Positions 52,960-62,403 of a stretch of 64,000 nucleotides of DNA are shown here, piece by piece (positions within the stretch are counted from its first letter, which is position 1; the number at the start of each line of letters is the position of its first letter). The DNA lies in NCBI GenBank assembly GCA_963843285.1, contig CAWJJO010000022.1, positions 124,001 through 188,000 on the forward strand. The letters are read 5' to 3'. A program made the translations under genes and the position numbers. This stretch comes from CAZDDB01 sp963843285. GTDB taxonomy: Bacteria > Acidobacteriota > HRBIN11 > JAKEFK01. The notes under the pieces are model-generated. The model did no database searches and was not told where the DNA came from. It saw nothing but the letters and a program-made list of their open reading frames with translations.

Positions 52960-55900
52960 ATGCCAATTCAGGCTGGACGCACGATCCTTCATTATCGCGT
53001 ACTCGAAAAAATCGGGCAGGGAGGAATGGGGGAAGTCTATAAAGCCGAAGATCAGAAACTGGGTCGCCAGGTTGCCCTCAAGCTTCTGCCGCCCGATGCT
53101 GCGGAAGATGAAACTGCGAAGCGGCGATTGCTGCAGGAAGCGCGCGCCGCTTCCGCGCTGAATCATCCGAATATCGTCACCGTTTACTCCATCGAAGAAA
53201 CGGAGGGCTTTGCCTTTATCGTGATGGAGTATGTGGAAGGGCAGACGCTGAAATCCATGATCGATCACGGCGGCATGGATTCGAAGCAATTGATTCAACT
53301 GGGCGTGCAGGTAGCCGATGCCCTGGCCGCGGCGCACGCGGCAGGCCTCATCCATCGCGACATCAAGCCTTCGAATATATTAGTAACTCCGGCCGGACAG
53401 GCGAAAATCCTGGACTTCGGACTGGCCAAGCTCACACAGATTTCCGATCAGTCATTGAGCAGCGAACAGACCATGAGCCGTTTAACGAAAACGGGAATGG
53501 TGATTGGAACGATTGCGTATATGTCGCCGGAACAGACGCGAGGCGAGATTCTGGATGCGCGCACCGACATCTTTTCCCTTGGATGCGTCTTTTATGAAGC
53601 AGCAACTGGCAAGGTTCCCTTCAGCGGTCCGAGCGTGCTGTCGATATTGCATGAAATCGCAACTGTCGATCCGCCTGCCCCCAGCACGATCATCAGCAAC
53701 GTACCTCAGGGATTGGATCTGATCATCAGTCGTTGTCTGACGAAAGATCGAGAACGCCGCTATTCATCTGCAGCGGAGCTGGCCAATGCTCTTCGCGGAC
53801 TGACGTTTGCAAACCGTTATCAGATCTTGCGCGAGCTGGGACGCGGCGGCATGGGCGTTGTGCATTTGGCGCACGACCCTCTCCTGGAAAGAGATGTGGC
53901 GATCAAAGTCATTTCTCCGGATCTTCTCAGCCTGGATGCGGTGGAACGATTCAAAAGGGAAGCGCGCGTGGTGGCCAAAATGGACCACCCCGCCATCGTT
54001 CATATTCATGACATCGGTGAACATGAAGGTTCGTTGTTCTTCATCATGCCTTTTGTTCAGGGTACGAGCCTGCGGGTATTCCTGAATGAGCAATCGTTGA
54101 GTCTGGGAGATGTTCTGGATATCGGAATTCAGGTTGCGGAAGCTCTCGAATACAGTCATGCGCAGGGGGTCGTTCACCGCGATATCAAGCCGGAAAATAT
54201 CATGGTATCGCGGCAGGATTCAGGAGTTCGCGTGCGCGTAACTGATTTCGGACTTGCGATGGCATCCACGGAAAATCGATTGACCCGCACCGGATCTGTT
54301 GTGGGAACCATGTGCTATTTGAGTCCGGAACAATTATCTACAAAGAGCGTGGATGCGCGTACGGATCTCTATGCTCTGGGCGTAGTTTTGTACGAATGTC
54401 TGACGGGCAAGCCTCCGTTTTCAGGTGAAGTGCAATCGGTGCTTTACCGGATTGCGCATGAAAGTCCCGATCCTCCGCGAATGCTCGGCGCAGAAATTCA
54501 GGAAGAATTCGAAAATATCGTCATGCAGTGTCTGGAAAAGGACCCGGCGAAACGGCCGCAACACGCAAGAGACCTCGCCGAGAGTTTGATCAAGCATCGC
54601 TCGAAACTTCGAGACAGTGAACGGATTCAAAAACTTTCCACGGTTCACAGACCGTCTACTTATATTCAGCGGCCGGCTCCTTCGCCGTTCATAGGAAGGG
54701 AAAAGGAATTCACCGAACTGCAGCGCAGGATGAGCGCGGCCGTTCTTCAAAGCGAGTGCCAGTTTGTTGTAGTGTCGGGAGAGGCAGGAATCGGAAAGAC
54801 ACGCATTCTGGAAGAACTGGAAAACATTGCAAGGGCCAAAAAGATTCGTGTTTTGCACAGCCGTTTTGTGGAACTCGATCAGGCATTTCCCTATCAGGGA
54901 TTTTGCGAAGTCATTCAAGAGTATTTTCATCTAAAGATGAGCGGCTCCGCTTCCGGCCCGGTTGATTTTTCCGACCTCGCTCCTGATCTTGTTTCGCTTT
55001 TTCCTGTTCTCGCGGAGATGGATGAGATCACTGGAGGGCAGAAACTGGCCGCGTCTGAAACGCAAAGGATGCAAGACCGGACATATATCTATGACTTGCT
55101 TGCACGCGCTTTCTTACGAATCGGCGCCGGCAAACCGCTGGTGCTTTTCATTGAAGATCTGCACAACGCGGATGTGTCTCTGGAAGCGCTTCAGTACATC
55201 GTCAGGCGTCTGGCAACGACTCCAACTTTCATTGTGGGTAGCTATCGCAGCGGTGACATCGACAAACATCATCCGCTGAGCCGCATGCTGGACAGTTTTC
55301 TGGGTGATCGCCGTTTTCTTTCCATCCGGCTCGAACCGTTCAGCTCTGCGGAGCATCAAAGTTTGCTGCAGTCGTTGATCGGCAGCGCGGAGCTGGAGCA
55401 AAGTTTTGTGCATCGCATTTTTGAAGCTACAGAAGGGAATCCTCATTTCACGAAAGAGCTGGTACGGTCCTTGATTGATTCCGGCAAAATTGTTCAGTCC
55501 GATACAGGGGCCTGGAGTCTTTCGGGCGAGGCAACTTTAACTTCCGAAGCATTGCCACCAACGATTCAGCAAGCGGTGGAAAAACGGATTGAACGATTGC
55601 CGGAAGAATGGCGCGAGATCTTGTCAATCGCTTCCATCATGGGGAAAACGTTTGAATTTCAAGATCTGGAAATGCTGGCTGAAGGGAAGGAAGTAGAAGA
55701 TAAGATCGATCAATTGCTGGGGACCGGATTCATTGAAGAGGTCCGCGAATCACGCGGAGATGTGCTTGCATTTTCCAGCGGCGTGGTCCGCGATGTTTTG
55801 TATGCGAAAGTGCCGCGCAGGAAAAGACGCTCGCTCCATCGCAAATATGCGGAGCATTTGGAAAAACGGAATGCCGGTCGTCTGGAAAGAATGTATCCGC

Positions 55901-58900
55901 TGCTGGTGCATCACTATTCCGAAGGAGATGTTCCGGAGAAGGTCATTGAATTCGGTTTGAAGCATGCCCAAAAATCCCTCGACGCGATGAGCGCTGAAGA
56001 TGCGAGACGCGTCGTGAATACGGTTCTGGATTTCATCGAAGAAGAGGATGGACAGCCTTCCGCTCTGGAAGGAGAAGCGCGTTCACTTCTGGCTCGGTCG
56101 CACCGTCTCGCGGGTGATATGGACGCGGCGCTTCAAGAATTCGAATCGACCATCCGCGTTTTCGAAAGACGGAAAGAACCGTTGCTCGTTTTGAGCAATC
56201 TGATCCTGGCAGCCGAAACGGCGTGGGAAGCGCGGAAAGTGGATGAAACCAAACAGTTGCTGGATAAAGGATTGGATCTGGCGCGAGAAACTTCGCAGCA
56301 GGAAAGCCTTCATAAATTGCTGTCGCTTGCCGCAACCGTAGCGAATCTCCGCGGTCAGTACGATCTGGTCAAACAGTATCTCGAAGAAGCGGAGCGTTTA
56401 AAACCCTCCGTGAAAGAAAAGGAGGAAGCCGTTCCCCAAGGGGGAATATTGCAAGTCGCTCTTCCCGTTCCACTCGGCGCATTCTATCCCGCTCAAACGG
56501 GCATCATTGAGGAGAGCGAAGTAGTGGGGAGCGCATTTGAGACGCTTTTGGACATGGATGATCAAGGACATATTGTGCCGCTGCTTTGCGAATCGTGGGA
56601 GGTTCTGGAGGGCGGAAAGGCGTTCCTGTTCAAGCTGCGCCAGAATGTCCGCATGCATGACGGCGAACTCCTGACATCAGAACAGATCAAACTCGCTTTT
56701 GAAACCGCGATCCGCTTGAGCGCCACCAAATTGCCAGCGGGCCTTGCCGTGATTCGCGGAATCACAAAATACATTGATGGATCTTCGAATTCTGTAGAAG
56801 GAATAACCGTACAGTCGCAGGATCGGTTGAGAATAGAGTTGGAGGAGCCGCTCCCGCTGTTTCCTTCTCTTCTGACGGATTCCAGGATTGCGATCGCGCT
56901 CGAAAAACTTATGGGCGGCAATCTCCCACCGGCGCTCATCGGAACCGGCCCATTCAAGATCCGCTCCTACAGTCCCGGGCATGTCATACTCGATCGAAAC
57001 AGCCAGTACTGGAAAGATGCAGTGCCTCCGCTGGATTCCATCGAATTTCATTGCGGTGTGGGTTCGGCGGACATAGCAACCGGCCTGAAGTCAGGCAAGT
57101 TTGATCTCGCAAGCAATCTGTTGCCAAAAGACCTGGAGGAAATTTTACAGGATCCACAGTTTCGCGCGGGTGTCGTGGAAGTTCCCAAAAAGAATATTTA
57201 CTTTGTCCTGTTCAACAGCAAAAGTGAAATCAGCAAGGTCGATGAAGTCCGCAACGCATTATGCGGCGTGGCGCGAATCGATGATCTGGTGCGCGGAACA
57301 CTCGGACGTTTCGCGCAGCCGGCTACCGGGCTGCTTCCGCCGGGAATTTTGGGACACGATCCCGGCAAGAGACGGCATCCGATTTCGCGTGACGATGCGT
57401 TCGCACTTCTTGAGTCTTCAAAGTTACCAACCCCGATTCGGTTGAAGGCGGCCGTCCATCCGATCTTTCAGGACCGGTATCAGTCTTTCACAAAAACTTT
57501 GTTCAAAACCTGGGCTGATCTCGGCGTGGAAATCTCCATTGAAACTCCCACCATGGCCTCCTATCAAGCTACTTATCAGGATGCGGGGGCCGGTGAAGGA
57601 ATTGATCTACTGATTGGAAGATGGAACGCGGATTATGACGATCCGGATACGTTTACTTATTTTCTTTTTCATTCAAAAGGTCTCTATAAATTCTATTCAT
57701 CCGAGGAACTCGATAAACTGATGGAGGACGCGCGAGTCGAAACGGATCCGGCTACCCGCATACGGCTTTATCGAAAAATAGAAAGCCTTCTTACGGAAAC
57801 CGGATATGTTCTGCCGCTTTTTTACGATATTGATTATCGGGTCGCTAACCCGAAAGTCCGCAGGCTTGCATTGCGCAGCAGAGCCCCCTTTGTGAATTAT
57901 GCCGATCTGGGAAAAGCAGAAACTGCTGTTCCCGTGATTCCACGGAGAGTCTCCGGCGGCGTGATTTCTGTTCCGATGGGCACAAGATTAATGAACCTGG
58001 ATCCTTCGCTTACGGGCACGCTGCAGCAAGCGGAAGTGCTTCCAAACGTGTTTGAAACTTTGACCCGCCAGACTGAAGGCGCGCGGATTTCACCGTGGCT
58101 GGCGTCTGATATTGATGCCGAGGACAGTGGAAGACGATTTCGCATACGGTTGCGAAAGGATATCCGGTTTCATGACGGGAGGCGTCTGACTGCCAGGGAT
58201 GTGCGCTATTCCTGGGAGCGTCTTTTGCAGAATCCGGACAGTCCCAGTTGCTCTCTTCTGATTCCGATTCAAGGAGCAAAAGAATTAATGAACGGCGAAG
58301 CGGGTGAGCTCAAAGGCTTCCGAATTCTTTCCGCACTTGAATTCACGGTTGATCTGCAACAACCACTTTCCTTCTTTCCGGCGCTGTTGTCCTACCCCAG
58401 TGCGGCGATTGTGCCGGAAGGAGCACGCCGCTTTGATGTGAGCTGGCAGGAAGGATCTGTCGGGACCGGACCGTTCCGGATTGTCAGGTTTGAGCCAGGG
58501 CAGCGACTCGAACTGGAGGCGAATCCGGATTACTGGCGCCAGGGTTATCCAAAAAGTGAAGGCCTTCTATTTTCATTCGGAGTTCCGCCTCAGGAAATCC
58601 TGTCCGGGTTCCGATCCGGGCGCTTTTCACTCGCCGGCAGTCTGTTTCCTTCCGATGTAGAAATACTCAGGCATGAGCCGGAGTTCGCATCCCTGTACCG
58701 CGAGACACCGCGACTCTGCACATATTTCATCGCGTTCAACCTCCACCAACCTCCTTTTTCGGATGAGAAAGTCCGCCACCAATTTGTTCAGGCGATCGAT
58801 GTGGAAGGGCTTGTGCGGCGAAACCTCGGCAGACGTGTGATCCCGGCGCATAGTCTGATTCCTCCCGGCTTGCTTGGTTACGAGGCCGGCCAGCGAACCG

Positions 58901-59409
58901 ACGTTGTTCCGGAAATAGGGAAAGAACATTTCGAAGTGACGACAATTACACATTCGATCTTTGATGGCGCCTATGCGGCATTTGCAAAAAATCTGTTTCA
59001 CATGCTTCAGGAAAGAGGTTTTTCCGTGCGTATCGATGCAACGAAAACCGATCAGGTCTTACCGCTTACGTCTCCCAAGTTCCATTTCACCTTGACGCGA
59101 TGGTTCGGGGACTATCCTGATGCGGATACTTTTTTCAATGGAATCGTCCATACGGAAAACGGGTTGGTAGGGCAGTTTTGCGGAACGCCGGAAATCGATC
59201 GCTTGATTGAAAGAGGGCGGCAGGAAACCCAACCCCAGGTTCGTCACGAAATCTACCAGCAAGCCGAAAGACTCGTGCGGAAGCGGGCCCTTCTGCTTCC
59301 GTTGTTTCATGAACAGGAATACCGCTTTGCGCGTCCCGAACTGCAGAACCTCGAAGTATCGATCGCCGTTCAGTCCGTTCCTTACGAAAACCTATCGCTG
59401 CGCAAATAA
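52960..59409 (+). CDS. Giant fusion: two Ser/Thr kinases, AAA-type ATPase, two family-5 solute-binding domains
   Basis: The 2149-residue protein has kinase 1 at ~15-280 (GQGGMGEVYKA, HRDIKPSNIL, DFGLAKL) and kinase 2 at ~285-545 (GRGGMGVVHLA, HRDIKPENIM, DFGLAMA), both with full catalytic residues. An AAA_16-type ATPase follows at ~565-880 (SPFIGREKEF, Walker A GEAGIGKT at ~607, Walker B VLFIEDLHNAD at ~728), then helical repeats at ~880-1150. Two SBP_bac_5 domains (~1160-1640 and ~1665-2140) resemble each other (RMHDGELLTSEQIKLAFE and RFHDGRRLTARDVRYSWE). No signal peptide or membrane helix is visible, so the binding domains would be cytosolic and could sense a peptide-like ligand. The frame is intact over 6.4 kb. 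Monocistronic. Confidence 0.88.
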   Translation: MPIQAGRTILHYRVLEKIGQGGMGEVYKAEDQKLGRQVALKLLPPDAAEDETAKRRLLQEARAASALNHPNIVTVYSIEETEGFAFIVMEYVEGQTLKSMIDHGGMDSKQLIQLGVQVADALAAAHAAGLIHRDIKPSNILVTPAGQAKILDFGLAKLTQISDQSLSSEQTMSRLTKTGMVIGTIAYMSPEQTRGEILDARTDIFSLGCVFYEAATGKVPFSGPSVLSILHEIATVDPPAPSTIISNVPQGLDLIISRCLTKDRERRYSSAAELANALRGLTFANRYQILRELGRGGMGVVHLAHDPLLERDVAIKVISPDLLSLDAVERFKREARVVAKMDHPAIVHIHDIGEHEGSLFFIMPFVQGTSLRVFLNEQSLSLGDVLDIGIQVAEALEYSHAQGVVHRDIKPENIMVSRQDSGVRVRVTDFGLAMASTENRLTRTGSVVGTMCYLSPEQLSTKSVDARTDLYALGVVLYECLTGKPPFSGEVQSVLYRIAHESPDPPRMLGAEIQEEFENIVMQCLEKDPAKRPQHARDLAESLIKHRSKLRDSERIQKLSTVHRPSTYIQRPAPSPFIGREKEFTELQRRMSAAVLQSECQFVVVSGEAGIGKTRILEELENIARAKKIRVLHSRFVELDQAFPYQGFCEVIQEYFHLKMSGSASGPVDFSDLAPDLVSLFPVLAEMDEITGGQKLAASETQRMQDRTYIYDLLARAFLRIGAGKPLVLFIEDLHNADVSLEALQYIVRRLATTPTFIVGSYRSGDIDKHHPLSRMLDSFLGDRRFLSIRLEPFSSAEHQSLLQSLIGSAELEQSFVHRIFEATEGNPHFTKELVRSLIDSGKIVQSDTGAWSLSGEATLTSEALPPTIQQAVEKRIERLPEEWREILSIASIMGKTFEFQDLEMLAEGKEVEDKIDQLLGTGFIEEVRESRGDVLAFSSGVVRDVLYAKVPRRKRRSLHRKYAEHLEKRNAGRLERMYPLLVHHYSEGDVPEKVIEFGLKHAQKSLDAMSAEDARRVVNTVLDFIEEEDGQPSALEGEARSLLARSHRLAGDMDAALQEFESTIRVFERRKEPLLVLSNLILAAETAWEARKVDETKQLLDKGLDLARETSQQESLHKLLSLAATVANLRGQYDLVKQYLEEAERLKPSVKEKEEAVPQGGILQVALPVPLGAFYPAQTGIIEESEVVGSAFETLLDMDDQGHIVPLLCESWEVLEGGKAFLFKLRQNVRMHDGELLTSEQIKLAFETAIRLSATKLPAGLAVIRGITKYIDGSSNSVEGITVQSQDRLRIELEEPLPLFPSLLTDSRIAIALEKLMGGNLPPALIGTGPFKIRSYSPGHVILDRNSQYWKDAVPPLDSIEFHCGVGSADIATGLKSGKFDLASNLLPKDLEEILQDPQFRAGVVEVPKKNIYFVLFNSKSEISKVDEVRNALCGVARIDDLVRGTLGRFAQPATGLLPPGILGHDPGKRRHPISRDDAFALLESSKLPTPIRLKAAVHPIFQDRYQSFTKTLFKTWADLGVEISIETPTMASYQATYQDAGAGEGIDLLIGRWNADYDDPDTFTYFLFHSKGLYKFYSSEELDKLMEDARVETDPATRIRLYRKIESLLTETGYVLPLFYDIDYRVANPKVRRLALRSRAPFVNYADLGKAETAVPVIPRRVSGGVISVPMGTRLMNLDPSLTGTLQQAEVLPNVFETLTRQTEGARISPWLASDIDAEDSGRRFRIRLRKDIRFHDGRRLTARDVRYSWERLLQNPDSPSCSLLIPIQGAKELMNGEAGELKGFRILSALEFTVDLQQPLSFFPALLSYPSAAIVPEGARRFDVSWQEGSVGTGPFRIVRFEPGQRLELEANPDYWRQGYPKSEGLLFSFGVPPQEILSGFRSGRFSLAGSLFPSDVEILRHEPEFASLYRETPRLCTYFIAFNLHQPPFSDEKVRHQFVQAIDVEGLVRRNLGRRVIPAHSLIPPGLLGYEAGQRTDVVPEIGKEHFEVTTITHSIFDGAYAAFAKNLFHMLQERGFSVRIDATKTDQVLPLTSPKFHFTLTRWFGDYPDADTFFNGIVHTENGLVGQFCGTPEIDRLIERGRQETQPQVRHEIYQQAERLVRKRALLLPLFHEQEYRFARPELQNLEVSIAVQSVPYENLSLRK

Positions 59410-59497
59410 AGCTTTACCGTCGAAATACTCCGTGGACCCGGTTGGAATAGGACTGGCAAAATTCCGGATACGAATTTCCGGCAAACGGTTTTGTAAC

Positions 59498-59515
59498 GCC
59501 GGCGTCCCCGCCGGC
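59498..59515. repeat. Short GC-rich palindrome
   Basis: GCCGGCG / CGCCGGC arms around TCCC, in the ~210-base gap between the convergent giant kinase and membrane sulfatase-fold genes. The flank AACGCCGGCGTC also occurs at about 47311. No gene in this gap. Confidence 0.5.
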
Positions 59516-59620
59516 CCAATCAAATTGCTCGGTCGAGATTTGCCGCTACAAACCGAATGGCCTGATCCTCCGCTTTCAGAATCTTTCTCAATCACTTTAC
59601 AACCTTGTGTTACAGGACAC

Positions 59621-61408
59621 TTAGTTGCCCGCAGGCGCCGGAAACGTTGCCCCCTTACGCCACGCCGAACCATCGGCCACATGCCCGGTCACAATGAATT
59701 CATAAATGGAAGTCAGATAGTCTGCATCCATTTCGCTGCGAGCGTAGGCATAACTGTAGTGACGGCGCTCTCGCGTCGCGAATTCGTCCAGATCAAACAT
59801 CGATTGCCCGCCAAACGTTGCTTCCAGGTCGAGCAAGCCGGCTATAGTCTGAGGAACATCACCAATCCAGGTGGGTGCCATCGATACACGCAACGGCCCA
59901 GTCGCTCCTGATGGCTTGATTGCCATGACCGGCTCCGCCATCGCCACTGTGGTCGGGAACGGAAGCGCGGGCGAAAAACGTCTGCCGGCATGCAAGTCAC
60001 CGGTAAGCCCCTGAGGAGGAATCCAGGAACCATGGTCACCCATGAGTATGATTGTCGCATCGTCATAAATGCCCAGGGCCTTCATTTGATCGAGGACCTG
60101 AATCACCTCCTTTAAACTACAACGGTCTTGAACCTTGACCCAATACCGGGTGGTGTCATGTGGCCCACCCGCATAACCACATTGCTCGTCGGCAACGAAT
60201 GGCAAGTGGCTCAGCATCAAATGGAACATCTTGTATACCGGCTTGTTACGGTCGACGGTCATCCGCGTCGATAGCCGGCGCAGAAAGGCCGTGTGGGCAA
60301 AGAAATCCAGATGCTCATAACCATTGTTGCTGAATAAGGGTTGCAATAACCAGAGCTGGTCGTTGTACACACATTTCTTCATGAGGTGCGGGACAAGCCG
60401 AAACAGCGTGATATCCAGCAGTCGGACGCTTTCGCTGAACGTGTAATCAGATGCCGAAACGTGCTCATGCGATGAAATAGCATAGGCGTTGGTGTAGCCA
60501 CCGCGTTTGTAGAGTTGCAGCGCCGGGCCGGCCGCGACATCCACCTCGAACCCGGACTTCATTGCCGCTCTTAGAATCGTATTGCGTTCCAGAGTGCGCG
60601 CGAAAAATTCGTTTCGCGTTTCCTGGTTCTTGTATATTTGCCCGGTAAGCAGTGCCGGCACTGACATGTGTGTATAAGGGAATGCTCCCATGTTGTCTCT
60701 GAACAAAACAAATCCGCTTAACGCATCGCGCAAACGCTTGCCCGGTTCACCTTCATTGATGATTTCATCAAACATGTCCGACTGAAAGCCGTCCATAACG
60801 ATGTGCAGCACATTCTGGCGAGTGGAAAACCGGAATATATTTTCAGACGAGTTACTCTGACCCTGCTTGGTCCCGTTGCCGAAAACTGCAGCGGAATTTT
60901 GTAAAATGGCAATTGTCGCACCGCCGATTTGCAGCGCGGTGGTTGCCATCGCGGCTATGATCAACGGCTTGGCCATGCGCTTGGTAAAAAACAGTGCTGC
61001 TCCCAGCACTACCAGCCAAATCGGTGTGTCGACCAAGGCTCGCCAATTGGCTTTGTTCCAGTCGATGGCCTGGCCGTTCAGCGCGCCATAATCCCACACC
61101 AACAGATTTCCCTGCATCCAAAACAGCAAACACATCGCCGCCTGGATCGCCAGACAACGCTGCAGGAATCGTGATGGCAGAATGAAGCCGACCAGCGCCA
61201 TGATCAGAACCAAAACCACGAACGGCAGAACAAAATTGGCGAGGATACCGGCCAGTGGGCTGTTGAATTCCGCGACATTACCGAGATAAATCGTAACAGG
61301 CACAAAAAGGAAAATGTTCAGTGCGAACATGCACCCCATCGCCAGTGCCTGTAGCGCATGGAACGGCGCTTTATCACGGAGGCGTTCCAACAGCAATTGA
61401 TTTGTCAT
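59621..61408 (-). CDS. Inner-membrane sulfatase/phosphotransferase-fold protein
   Basis: About five membrane helices in the first ~175 residues are followed by an alkaline-phosphatase-superfamily domain: VLHIVMDGFQSDMFDE (metal Asp), FPYTHMSVPALLTG (nucleophile region with Thr/Ser), HLMLSHLPFVAD and IILMGDHGSW (metal Asp-His). The layout matches LTA-synthase-like and YejM-like proteins that transfer or cleave head groups on the periplasmic face. No C/S-x-P-x-R sulfatase signature is present, so formylglycine chemistry is unlikely. Stop lies in a gap with a GC-rich palindrome; the FGE-like gene lies upstream on the same strand, 41 bases away. Confidence 0.75.
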   Translation of the reverse strand: MTNQLLLERLRDKAPFHALQALAMGCMFALNIFLFVPVTIYLGNVAEFNSPLAGILANFVLPFVVLVLIMALVGFILPSRFLQRCLAIQAAMCLLFWMQGNLLVWDYGALNGQAIDWNKANWRALVDTPIWLVVLGAALFFTKRMAKPLIIAAMATTALQIGGATIAILQNSAAVFGNGTKQGQSNSSENIFRFSTRQNVLHIVMDGFQSDMFDEIINEGEPGKRLRDALSGFVLFRDNMGAFPYTHMSVPALLTGQIYKNQETRNEFFARTLERNTILRAAMKSGFEVDVAAGPALQLYKRGGYTNAYAISSHEHVSASDYTFSESVRLLDITLFRLVPHLMKKCVYNDQLWLLQPLFSNNGYEHLDFFAHTAFLRRLSTRMTVDRNKPVYKMFHLMLSHLPFVADEQCGYAGGPHDTTRYWVKVQDRCSLKEVIQVLDQMKALGIYDDATIILMGDHGSWIPPQGLTGDLHAGRRFSPALPFPTTVAMAEPVMAIKPSGATGPLRVSMAPTWIGDVPQTIAGLLDLEATFGGQSMFDLDEFATRERRHYSYAYARSEMDADYLTSIYEFIVTGHVADGSAWRKGATFPAPAGN

Positions 61409-61448
61409 GATTCCACGATTCTTGTACCGATCGCGTGTTCCGATGAGC

Positions 61449-62384
61449 TTACGCTAGTCTTATGACCGGTCGGAAACCGCAGAATTCGAGCCTTTTGTCC
61501 GGAGTACCGTATTGTCGGGCAGTCGTCCTGGCTTGAACCATCACTTTATTTGTATCCCCCCCGCGCAAAACCTTAAAGCTACCCTGGCGTGGTCCGCGAG
61601 GATCCCGCTTTTCGATGTTCTGATAGTATTGTGGATCATACCAATCCGCGCACCATTCCGTTACATTGCCTGCCATCTGCACACAACCGTAAGGACTCGG
61701 AGCCTCCTCATGTTTGTTCACTTCAATTCCATCGACAAACGGGTTCGATGTTTCATATGTGTTCATGAATTCCAGTCGAACGTCATTCCCCCAAGGGAAA
61801 ATGCGTCTGTCTGTTCCTCGCGCCGCCTTTTCCCACTCTGCCTCTGTTGGCAAATCCATCCCCGCCCATCGGCAATACTCCAACGCTTCAAACCATGTTA
61901 GCGGGACAGGGTAGTATGTTGGTTGTAAAAACCGCCCGTAATAGTTCCGCAGTTCCGTTGATAATTCTGGATTTGTCAATTTAGCTGTAGCTTTCAGAAA
62001 ATTCCCGAATTGAGCATGCGTGATCGTATACTTGCTGATCCAGAAATCCGAGACGAACACCTCAACAGCCGGTATTTCATCGTAGAAATCGTTGATGCGA
62101 TCCATTGGTAGCCGGTACTTCATGAAAAATTTTTCCACATCCTGTTTTCTGGACCCCATCGTGAAGTTGCCTGCAGGAACAAAGTTCATCGTGCTGCCGT
62201 CAATGGTGTTCATCCATTCTTGGCCTACGCCGGCGGTTCGAGGCGGCATTGGTTTTGAGTCAGGTTGTGCCGGAGGTGTAGTAGGGGAGTGAACAGATCC
62301 CACGTGCGCTCCGCATTCAGTACAGAAGGCAACACCTTCTTTCAGTCCGGCTCCACAATTAGTGCAGAAGCGATTCCCATTCAT
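61449..62384 (-). CDS. Zinc-ribbon plus FGE-fold (SUMF1-like) protein
   Basis: Residues 7-25 form a zinc ribbon (CTNC, then CTEC eleven residues later), followed by a Pro-rich linker. Residues ~55-311 form an FGE-sulfatase domain: FVPAGNFTMGSR, FWISKYTITHAQFGNFL, DLPTEAEWEKAARG, MAGNVTEWCADWYD and GFRPVIRL. The two active-site cysteines of true formylglycine-generating enzymes, expected near RGGDTNKVMVQARTTAR, are missing, so it is probably a binding or effector domain. In such genomes these ribbons and FGE folds often accompany Ser/Thr kinases. Followed by the membrane sulfatase-fold gene and preceded by the WD40 gene, same strand. Confidence 0.8.
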   Translation of the reverse strand: MNGNRFCTNCGAGLKEGVAFCTECGAHVGSVHSPTTPPAQPDSKPMPPRTAGVGQEWMNTIDGSTMNFVPAGNFTMGSRKQDVEKFFMKYRLPMDRINDFYDEIPAVEVFVSDFWISKYTITHAQFGNFLKATAKLTNPELSTELRNYYGRFLQPTYYPVPLTWFEALEYCRWAGMDLPTEAEWEKAARGTDRRIFPWGNDVRLEFMNTYETSNPFVDGIEVNKHEEAPSPYGCVQMAGNVTEWCADWYDPQYYQNIEKRDPRGPRQGSFKVLRGGDTNKVMVQARTTARQYGTPDKRLEFCGFRPVIRLA

Positions 62385-62403
62385 GATTACCTCACCACGT
62401 TTC

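Noticed and set aside
59621..62384. FGE-like gene beside a sulfatase-fold gene as an enzyme-maturation pair
   Set aside because: The FGE-like protein lacks the two active-site cysteines and the membrane protein lacks the C/S-x-P-x-R motif, so formylglycine formation is not supported.
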